From contig DKBA01000110.1 of assembly GCA_002450985.1 (NCBI GenBank), positions 4,611 to 16,603 on the forward strand: a DNA stretch of 11,993 nt, in the 5' to 3' direction. The DNA comes from Acidimicrobiia bacterium UBA6912. Its GTDB lineage: Bacteria > Actinomycetota > Acidimicrobiia > Spongiisociales > UBA5794. The position numbers and the translations under genes are program-made. Shown piece by piece: positions 1-5,420 of this stretch (positions are counted from its first letter, which is position 1; each line of letters begins with the position of its first letter). The notes below the pieces were generated by a model, which saw nothing but the letters and a program-made list of their open reading frames with translations, was not told where the DNA came from and made no database searches.

Positions 1-144
1 GAGCTGGGCTGGGCCTCGACCTACGACGCCGAGTACGTCGCCCTCACTCAGCTCCAGGCGAATGCGCTCGTGACGCTCGACCCGGCGCTGAGGGAACAGG
101 CGGCAACCCTCGTGACGATCGCCTCGATCGACGACGTGCGGTAG
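1..144 (+). CDS. PIN-domain (VapC-like) toxin, C-terminal fragment
   Basis: This is a 47-residue open C-terminus that enters from the left edge and stops at TAG 142-144. The visible part matches the end of a PIN domain. A WASTYDAEYVALTQL segment carries a conserved acidic residue (Asp9 of the fragment), and an ALVTLDPAL segment carries the late conserved aspartate (Asp27). In the PIN family these residues bind the divalent metal of an RNA-cleaving active site, and VapC members are toxins neutralised by a VapB antitoxin encoded just upstream. The antitoxin and the first catalytic aspartates would lie outside the window. A PIN-domain protein other than a toxin cannot be excluded. A hairpin 22 bases after the stop may end the transcript. 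Confidence 0.72.
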   Translation, partial: ELGWASTYDAEYVALTQLQANALVTLDPALREQAATLVTIASIDDVR

Positions 145-608
145 CCCTCGGGCAACCGAACAACCGAGCTCGACCGAGCTCTCCCGTCAGCCGAGGCCTC
201 AGCGGCAGACAACCTGGAGGGCTTGCCGCCGGCACGTAGGCTCCCGATCCTCCGGCGACACGTCCCACGAACGTACACGACGTTGCTGAGGGACCGCTCC
301 GAATCCAGGCTCAACTCGAGCAGGTGCCTCCGGCGGTTGAGACGCCGACCGTTCCTCGCTCTCGTCGAACCAGGGCACGGAGGTCTCGGGACCGATCCGA
401 CGGGGGTTGCTGCTGGGGACTCCACCACCAGACAGGGTTCCACGTGTCGCGCCGTGGAATCGGTTGAGCTCGACGCCCTGCGTGCCGTTCCGCCGCCTCT
501 GCTGATGGCGTGGGGACCAGTGACGCATCGTATCCTGGTTCGCAGGTCGTCGAGCCATCCATCGGCGGTCGTGTCGGTTCACACTCCGTCGGGCAGGAAG
601 GGCGTCGT
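145..608. other. Gene-poor spacer, about 460 bases
   Basis: No convincing gene is seen on either strand. Open frames exist in several phases, but they are Arg/Ser/Pro-rich, match no family I recognise and lack good ribosome binding sites. A frame contiguous with the downstream serine hydrolase can be opened from a GTG at 510, but the family-like sequence begins only after 609. Apart from the hairpin at 166-181 I see no RNA gene, repeat or mobile-element trace. Confidence 0.6.
166..181 (+). terminator. Possible terminator-like hairpin after the PIN gene
   Basis: Perfect 7-base arms GAGCTCG and CGAGCTC are separated by AC, 22 bases after the PIN stop. As RNA this gives a 6-bp stem with a four-base loop (GACC). 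No T-run follows, so it is not a canonical intrinsic terminator. In high-GC actinobacteria, hairpins without a U-tract are common at gene ends, so a termination or 3'-end stabilising role is an inference. Confidence 0.35.
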
Positions 609-1769
609 ATGGTTCCGGAGGGCGAGGCCGGGGCGATTGTCGACTTGGACGACGTCGCCCCCCGGCTCGAGCGGCTGCTCGCGAAGGTGTCCTCGTACCA
701 CGCGGTGCGGCACGTCGTCATCGGAGCGGCCGCGATCGACGGTTCCTGGGAGTGGACCGACGCCACGGGCGAGGCCAACCCCGAAGGAACGCCCATGGCG
801 TCCCATACTCCCTGGTTCCTGGCGAGCGTCACCAAGCTGTACATCGCGTCGGTCGTGCTGCGCCTGCACGAGCAAGGGCTGATCGATCTCGGCGCACCCA
901 TTCCCGTGTATCTCCCCGGCGAACTGAAGACGGGTCTCCACGTGCGAGATGGCGTCGACCGCACCGCCCAGATCACCGTGACGCACCTGCTCGCCCACGC
1001 CAGCGGCCTCCCGGACTCGCTGGTCGAGCACCGCAGGGGTGAGCGGAGCCTCGTCGCCGAGATCGAAGCCGGCGATGTCGGCTTCACGTTTGCGGAGGTG
1101 GTCGACCGGGTTCGTTCCCTGGCGCCCCACTTCGCTCCCTCCGATCTCACCGGGGACCGCCCCAAGGTCCGCTACTCCGACACCAACTACCAGTTGCTGA
1201 TGGTGATCGCCGAGCAGGCGAGCGGCCGGCCGATGGCCGAGCTCCATCGCAGTCTGCTGTTCGAGCCGCTCGACCTGCGCCAGACCTGGTTCCCCGGCGA
1301 CGAGCCCCTGGAGGAGACCGTCCGACCCGCCACTCCCTGGTTGCGGGATTGGCCGCTGCAGGACCGGCCGGCGGCGCTGCGGTCCTTGGGTGACCTCTTC
1401 GGCACGACCGCAGACGTGCTGAAGTTCGGGCGTGCCCTGTTCACCGGCCGAGTCTTCGACGACCCGGGCACCGGTCGTTTGATGCACCGCTCGTTCAATC
1501 GATTCGGAGTCCCTCGCAGCATGGCCTCCATCGCATCGCCCGCATGGCCCATCGAGTACGGCCTCGGGATGATGCGGTTCGCCCCATCGCGCGCGATGGC
1601 CACGGGCCGCCGCCTCCCAGCGTTGCTGGGGCACACCGGATCGACGGCGTCGTGGCTGTGGTGCTCACCGCCGTTGGGGTTGCTCCTCGCCGGTACCGCC
1701 GACCAAGCCACCAAGGCAGCCCTTCCGTTCCGGACGATCCCGCTGGCGCTTCACGGACTGGGTTCCTGA
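609..1769 (+). CDS. Serine hydrolase, class C beta-lactamase/esterase family
   Basis: This 386-residue protein belongs to the beta-lactamase-related serine hydrolases (class C/EstB/PBP-like fold), which hydrolyse esters, amides or D-amino-acid peptides through an acylated serine. The family signatures are in order: S73-V-T-K76 (nucleophile and general base, SxxK), the LLAHASGLPD block at about 127-136, Y189-S-D at the YxN position, and H342-T-G near the C-terminus (KTG equivalent). No signal peptide or membrane helix is visible, so a cytosolic enzyme is expected, more like an esterase than a secreted beta-lactamase. The ATG at 609 is preferred because AGGAAGGG (595-602) sits six bases upstream; a GTG at 510 in the same frame would add 33 residues unlike the family. 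The gene stands alone. The substrate cannot be read from sequence. Confidence 0.88.
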   Translation: MVPEGEAGAIVDLDDVAPRLERLLAKVSSYHAVRHVVIGAAAIDGSWEWTDATGEANPEGTPMASHTPWFLASVTKLYIASVVLRLHEQGLIDLGAPIPVYLPGELKTGLHVRDGVDRTAQITVTHLLAHASGLPDSLVEHRRGERSLVAEIEAGDVGFTFAEVVDRVRSLAPHFAPSDLTGDRPKVRYSDTNYQLLMVIAEQASGRPMAELHRSLLFEPLDLRQTWFPGDEPLEETVRPATPWLRDWPLQDRPAALRSLGDLFGTTADVLKFGRALFTGRVFDDPGTGRLMHRSFNRFGVPRSMASIASPAWPIEYGLGMMRFAPSRAMATGRRLPALLGHTGSTASWLWCSPPLGLLLAGTADQATKAALPFRTIPLALHGLGS

Positions 1770-1796
1770 CCTGCCGCTTGCCGCGCGGCGACAGGT
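1769..1796 (+). terminator. Possible hairpin at the end of the serine hydrolase gene
   Basis: Arms ACCTG (1769-1773) and CAGGT (1792-1796) pair. After one C/A mismatch a second short stem follows, CGC (1775-1777) with GCG (1788-1790). It begins on the last base of the stop codon. There is no T-tract, so termination is only a possibility. Confidence 0.3.
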
Positions 1797-1903
1797 ACGG
1801 ACACGGGACCGGGACGTCTTCCGTTCCTGCGATCTCCTCCACCCGACGTCGCCCCAATCCCGCACGGAGCCGGAGGCGTGGCGCGACAGCGGCTGGGGCA
1901 GGC

Positions 1904-1932
1904 TGGACGGTAGGGCCGGGGCCATGTAGATT
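1904..1932 (+). promoter_or_regulatory. Candidate sigma-70 type promoter of the TetR unit
   Basis: TGGACG at 1904-1909 (four of six bases match TTGACA) and TAGATT at 1927-1932 (four of six match TATAAT) are separated by 17 bases, the optimal spacing. Transcription would start near 1938-1940, inside the palindrome described next, giving a leader of roughly 20-25 bases before the TetR ATG at 1962. This is a consensus match by eye. Confidence 0.5.
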
Positions 1933-1944
1933 ACCACTGGTAAT
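1930..1944. promoter_or_regulatory. Operator-like palindrome ATTACCACTGGTAAT for the TetR regulator
   Basis: This is a perfect inverted repeat with 7-base arms ATTACCA and TGGTAAT around a central C. It overlaps the last three bases of the candidate -10 box and the expected start site. It is AT-rich in a GC-rich background. TetR-family dimers typically bind palindromes of this size in their own promoters, so autorepression relieved by a small ligand is the simplest reading. The upstream gene is on the same strand and ends at 1769, so the site most likely controls only the downstream unit. Confidence 0.72.
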
Positions 1945-1961
1945 TCCGAGGGATCACGTCC

Positions 1962-2609
1962 ATGACAGAGAGTCCCGTGACCCGGCCGAGCGCCGAGCTC
2001 CTCGTCGATCACACGATCGCCTTGATCATCGAGAAAGGCGGCTCCATCGGCGTCACCATGCGTGAGGTGACTCGTCGCGCCGGGTTCGCCCACACCAACG
2101 TCTACAACTACTTCGCCACCTTCGAAGACTTGCTGTGGGAGACGTTCCGTCGAGCGCTGCGAGCGTACGGTGAGTATCTCGAGGTCGGCCTCGCATCCGG
2201 TCTTCCGGCAGGCGAGTACCTCCGGCAGCTGATCCGCAACCTCGTGTCGTACCCCCTGGAGCATCCCGGTCTGTATCGCTTCATCGGTTCGGACCCGTTG
2301 GGGCCGCACTTCCCTACCGACATTCTCGAGACCGTCACCGGAATGAAAGGGTGGCTCTTCGAAGCATTCCGCGCATGCGCCCCAGGCGTCGACGTATCGA
2401 CCGTCGACGATGCGTGCAACATCGTCTACGCGTACATCGACGGAGAGACCTTCAACGTCATCAACGCCCGCGTGGTACCGGGCGAGGACGTTGCCGGTCG
2501 CGCGGTGGCGAACGCGCTCAGACTCTTCGACCTGCTCACCGGCACGCACCCGGCCGACTATCCGGTCGACCATCCGCCGCCCCCGTGGCGGAGGTGGTGT
2601 ATGACCTGA
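1962..2609 (+). CDS. TetR/AcrR-family transcriptional regulator
   Basis: This 215-residue protein has the usual TetR length and layout. An N-terminal three-helix DNA-binding domain covers about residues 10-58; the recognition part is the TMREVTRRAGFAHTNVYNYF segment (32-51), the classic TetR helix-turn-helix with the Val-Tyr-x-Tyr-Phe end. A divergent, mostly helical C-terminal ligand and dimerisation domain follows, and it gives no clue to the ligand. The ATG has GAGGGA (1948-1953) eight bases upstream. A promoter and a perfect palindrome lie immediately upstream, so it probably represses itself. Two small membrane-protein genes follow 43 bases downstream on the same strand and are its likeliest targets. 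Confidence 0.92.
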   Translation: MTESPVTRPSAELLVDHTIALIIEKGGSIGVTMREVTRRAGFAHTNVYNYFATFEDLLWETFRRALRAYGEYLEVGLASGLPAGEYLRQLIRNLVSYPLEHPGLYRFIGSDPLGPHFPTDILETVTGMKGWLFEAFRACAPGVDVSTVDDACNIVYAYIDGETFNVINARVVPGEDVAGRAVANALRLFDLLTGTHPADYPVDHPPPPWRRWCMT

Positions 2610-2652
2610 AGCCGGCCGCCGGGCCGCCCGACGGATCACAGGAGAGGAGCAT

Positions 2653-3102
2653 ATGGATCAGATCTTCCCGTATGCCAACGTCGTCGCCGGGGTGCTCGTC
2701 CTGCTCGTCGGCTTCGGACTGCATTTCGGCGGTCAACTGGTCTCGGTGGTCGACTGGCAGTTGGCGACGCGGCTCGGGCTCCAGGAAGCCGGGATGCGAC
2801 CCGAGCACAGGAACTACGAGCACGCCATCGCAGCCGCCGACGTCCTGATCGGGTGGACGTACGGCATTGCCGGCATCGGCCTGATCCTCGATGCGCCGTG
2901 GGCGTACGTCTGGGCGTGGCTCCCAGGCGCCATCCTCACCTACCACGCACTCCAGTTCTGGTTCTGGACGGGCAACCACCGCCGATCCGGGGACGACTAC
3001 TCGACCACCCGGAATCCGGCCCGATTCGTCTGGGCGGTCGCCAATCTCGCCACCGGGATCCTCACCCTGTTCGTCGCCAACTCGCAGACGCTCGTCCCGT
3101 AG
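2653..3102 (+). CDS. Small four-helix membrane protein, first of a related pair
   Basis: I do not recognise a named family for this 149-residue protein. Four hydrophobic helices can be seen at about residues 8-29, 60-80, 83-105 and 124-143. A polar stretch (about 33-57) joins helices 1 and 2, and an Arg/Asp-rich loop (about 108-122) joins helices 3 and 4. Helix 3 is unusually rich in aromatics (Trp and Phe at about 83-105). There is no cleavable signal and no catalytic motif. The ATG is preceded by a strong purine-rich GGAGAGGAG (2641-2649). It lies 43 bases after the TetR gene and 8 bases before a second four-helix protein with a similar C-terminal three-helix pattern, so the two may form a heteromeric membrane complex. 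The function is unknown. Confidence 0.82.
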   Translation: MDQIFPYANVVAGVLVLLVGFGLHFGGQLVSVVDWQLATRLGLQEAGMRPEHRNYEHAIAAADVLIGWTYGIAGIGLILDAPWAYVWAWLPGAILTYHALQFWFWTGNHRRSGDDYSTTRNPARFVWAVANLATGILTLFVANSQTLVP

Positions 3103-3110
3103 GAGGACGC

Positions 3111-3551
3111 ATGGATGTCACGCCGCTCACCTGGATCGTTGCCATCACCGGTCTCGTCCTGATGACGCTGCTTGCCGGACTCCAGCTGATCGCTGCCCTG
3201 CGGCCCAGGGCAGCGTGGACCGTCGACAACGTGTACGGCGGGTCACCCGATGCCACCGACCCCACCGCCTACTTCGCCTTCAATCAGGGCGCCGCCTGGG
3301 CGGACCCGTTCTTCTGGGCCCCACTCCAGATTGCCGGAAGCATCGGGATGCTGCTGGGTGAACGATGGGGATTCCTTCTCGCCCTCATGGCATCGGTCCC
3401 TTTCTGGTACTCCGCCATCTGGATCTACATCTGGGACCGCGACCTGGGATTCCGCAAGAACACCTTCACCTATTGGGTGATCGTCTGGGCGATGTGGCCC
3501 GCCTTCGGCGTCTTCGAGGGCGTCTACACCTTCATCCGACTGCTCGACTGA
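3111..3551 (+). CDS. Small four-helix membrane protein, second of a related pair
   Basis: This 146-residue protein is predicted in the inner membrane, with helices at about residues 7-30, 65-83, 86-108 and 120-143. Its last three helices, with Ile-Ala-Gly at the end of helix 2, an aromatic helix 3 and a charged loop before helix 4, line up by eye with those of the preceding protein. Its first loop (about 31-64) is longer and contains Asp, Pro and aromatic residues. The ATG at 3111 follows AGGAGG (3101-3106), which begins right in the stop codon of the upstream gene (stop 3100-3102); this tight arrangement implies co-translation. The reading frame is open further upstream, but that part overlaps the preceding gene. 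No enzyme or transporter signature is seen, and the function is unknown. Confidence 0.82.
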   Translation: MDVTPLTWIVAITGLVLMTLLAGLQLIAALRPRAAWTVDNVYGGSPDATDPTAYFAFNQGAAWADPFFWAPLQIAGSIGMLLGERWGFLLALMASVPFWYSAIWIYIWDRDLGFRKNTFTYWVIVWAMWPAFGVFEGVYTFIRLLD

Positions 3552-3588
3552 GCTCGATCCGGCCGGTCGACCGGGATGAAGATGCACC

Positions 3589-3641
3589 GAGGTCGGTCGG
3601 TCGTGGCCCGGAGCAGCACGACGCCGGTCCCAACCGACCTC
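3589..3641. terminator. Nested hairpin between convergent units
   Basis: Outer arms GAGGTCGGT (3589-3597) and ACCGACCTC (3633-3641) are perfectly complementary over nine bases. Inside them a second stem, GTCGTG (3600-3605) with CACGAC (3617-3622), closes an 11-base loop. The element sits about 40 bases after the plus-strand unit and about 140 bases beyond the minus-strand unit, so it could act as a two-way terminator. There is no T-run on either side. Confidence 0.42.
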
Positions 3642-3780
3642 TGCTGCGGGCTCCGTGCACCAGCCCGGCCCTGCAGGACGGCGTCCACCGTCCGCCTGCC
3701 GCTCCGCCCGCGCCGTGTCGCCAGCCCGACGCTTGGGCTGCACCGCGTCACTCGGACCCAGCCGGCGATCCCGGGAACGT

Positions 3781-4116
3781 CTAGCTCCCCGTGTTCATGC
3801 CTGCGGTGATCGCCCCGACGACGAACACCACGATCAGAACCACCCACGCGAGATACCGGAACCACGTCGGTGCGAAGCGCCACAAGTTCCTGACCTGTGC
3901 ATAGATCGCGGCGACGCCGAGTACGGCTGCCGTCGTCAGGCCCCCGAAAGCGGCCGCCAACCCGAGCGCTGCTTCTGCCGTCGAACCCTCTGCCGGATCG
4001 ATCACCCAGATCGAGACAGCGACGAGGCTCACGGCCAACGCTCCCACGACACCGATGCCGACCAGGACCCAGAAGGTTCGGAGGGCCCGGTCATCGATCG
4101 CGCTTCTCACGGTCAT
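3781..4116 (-). CDS. Small three-helix membrane protein
   Basis: This 111-residue protein has three hydrophobic helices at about residues 14-38, 49-73 and 86-106 and no recognisable domain. The ATG at 4116 is chosen because a strong GAGGAGGAGG (complement of 4124-4133) lies seven bases upstream; the frame stays open to 4206 but would then overlap the end of the SDR gene. It starts 34 bases after the SDR stop on the same strand, so it is the probable last gene of the LuxR-SDR unit. The function is unknown. Confidence 0.8.
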   Translation of the reverse strand: MTVRSAIDDRALRTFWVLVGIGVVGALAVSLVAVSIWVIDPAEGSTAEAALGLAAAFGGLTTAAVLGVAAIYAQVRNLWRFAPTWFRYLAWVVLIVVFVVGAITAGMNTGS

Positions 4117-4150
4117 GGTGTGTCCTCCTCCTCGTCGAGTCCTCGCACCG

Positions 4151-5059
4151 TCACGACGGAGGGTGCTCGCGGTACCAGGCAACGGTGGTTCGGACGGCCT
4201 GCGCATGCGGCGTCACCTCGACGCCGAACGACCTTGCGTACTTCGAGCTGTCCACGAGCCACGGCGTCGTGAACTGGTACACCTTCTCCTTCCTCAGTTG
4301 CCGCATCTGGCCGTTGAAGAGTGAGAGGAACGTCAGCAGCATCCCGTTGGCGACGCGGATGCGAGGTTCCTCGCCGAGCTCCTCGAAGATCATGCGGAGC
4401 AGGTCCCGGGTCGTGACCGGCTCGGCACTGGGGAGGTGCCAGATCTCGCCGTCGGCCTCGTCGCGCTCGGCGAGCGTCACCAGGCCACGCGCACAGTCGT
4501 CGGCAAACGTGTAGGTGTGGACGACGTCGAGGTCGCCCAAGAAGTTGGCCGGCTTCCCGGCCAAGACCGGACCGAATACCTGGTCGCTCCCGATACCGTG
4601 GCGGACATTCGGCCCGTAGATGTCGGATGCCTGGCCTACCGTCGCCCTGATCTTCCCCGAACGATGGGCCTCGATCGCCTGGGCGGCCATCCGCTCGTAG
4701 AAGGCGCCTCCCTCCCGGTCGCCGTAGGCGTGCGGGCTGTCCTCCGACATGGGGCCCAGCGTCGGGTCGTACATATAGTGGTTGTTCGCCACGACGAGCT
4801 TGGCGCCGGTTTCGGCGGCGACTTCGATGATCGCATCCTGCACCGCCGGGAACAGACACTGATAGACGACGTCGGCCTCGTCCATGACCCGCCGAACGTC
4901 GTCGAGGCGCGCCGCATCAGCGGCGACGACCTCGACGCCCTCGGGTACGATCGCTGACCCGGAGCGATTGACACCTCGCACGGCCTCGCCGCGTCGCGCG
5001 AGTTCCCGGATCACCGCGTTGCCGATGCCGCCACTGGCGCCGAACACGACGGCTGTCAT
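4151..5059 (-). CDS. NAD(P)-binding SDR/epimerase-dehydratase family protein
   Basis: This 302-residue protein has an N-terminal Rossmann fold of the extended or atypical short-chain dehydrogenase type. The dinucleotide motif G7-A-S-G10-G-I-G13 begins five residues after the start, an Asp48 lies at the adenine-binding position, and the later SDIYGP (145-150) and HTYTFADDCARGL (181-193) segments are typical of nucleotide-sugar epimerase-like proteins. The catalytic YxxxK is not evident: Tyr121 is followed by Glu-Arg-Met-Ala, with alanine where lysine is expected. It may therefore be an atypical SDR that binds cofactor or acts as a reductase on an unusual substrate. It lies 45 bases after the small conserved protein gene and 34 bases before the three-helix membrane protein gene. 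Confidence 0.88.
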   Translation of the reverse strand: MTAVVFGASGGIGNAVIRELARRGEAVRGVNRSGSAIVPEGVEVVAADAARLDDVRRVMDEADVVYQCLFPAVQDAIIEVAAETGAKLVVANNHYMYDPTLGPMSEDSPHAYGDREGGAFYERMAAQAIEAHRSGKIRATVGQASDIYGPNVRHGIGSDQVFGPVLAGKPANFLGDLDVVHTYTFADDCARGLVTLAERDEADGEIWHLPSAEPVTTRDLLRMIFEELGEEPRIRVANGMLLTFLSLFNGQMRQLRKEKVYQFTTPWLVDSSKYARSFGVEVTPHAQAVRTTVAWYREHPPS

Positions 5060-5104
5060 CGCCCACTTCCGGGATCGCCGGCGCCCCGACTCGGCTGTCG
5101 CGTA

Positions 5105-5344
5105 CTACCCGTTCTCATCGACGTTCCCTCCCTCAGAACCTGGATCCGATGGACCGTCGCCGAGCCGACGCACGTCGATGATCGGCACGGCGAGATCGCG
5201 CAAACGGACGAGGACACCATGCAGCGCCGCCTGATCGGCGACCCTGCCGCGAAGCACAGTCGTGGTCCGCGACTCGACATCGAATCCCTCGAACCAGCCC
5301 GACCAATCCGAGCCGAGGTCGGCTCCGATCACGATCTCGTACAT
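5105..5344 (-). CDS. Small conserved protein of unknown function, about 79 residues
   Basis: The protein begins MYEIVIGADLGSDWSGWFEG and continues with a TTTVLRGRVADQAALHGVL segment and an LRDLAVPIIDVRRL end. This pattern (a short strand, Trp-x-x-Trp-Phe, then Asp-Gln-Ala-Ala-Leu-His and a hydrophobic C-terminal strand) recalls a small alpha/beta protein often found in actinobacteria as a free-standing conserved hypothetical. I know of no assigned activity. The start is uncertain: ATG 5344 fits the family N-terminus, but a GGAGG lies only one base upstream; an in-frame GTG at 5368 would add eight residues. It sits between the LuxR regulator (76 bases upstream) and the SDR gene (45 bases downstream) in one unit, so it may be an accessory or modulating protein for one of them. 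Confidence 0.75.
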   Translation of the reverse strand: MYEIVIGADLGSDWSGWFEGFDVESRTTTVLRGRVADQAALHGVLVRLRDLAVPIIDVRRLGDGPSDPGSEGGNVDENG

Positions 5345-5420
5345 GCCTCCGGCCAGCGAACCATCCACCCGGCGACCGTACGGCGTCCCGTGCCATCCGG
5401 CATGTACCCCGAGGTGTATT

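Noticed and set aside
510..608. 33-residue N-terminal extension of the serine hydrolase from GTG 510
   Set aside because: The extension is unlike the family, and the ATG at 609 has a good AGGAAGGG six bases upstream.
579..1634. Long minus-strand frame of 351 codons opposite the serine hydrolase
   Set aside because: It is the antisense of a gene with clear SxxK, YSD and HTG motifs. The translation is Gln/Arg/Gly-rich and matches no family.
3563..3574. Palindrome CCGGTCGACCGG just after the second four-helix gene
   Set aside because: It is a short all-GC palindrome that is expected by chance in this composition. It has no loop for an RNA hairpin beyond four pairs and no promoter nearby.
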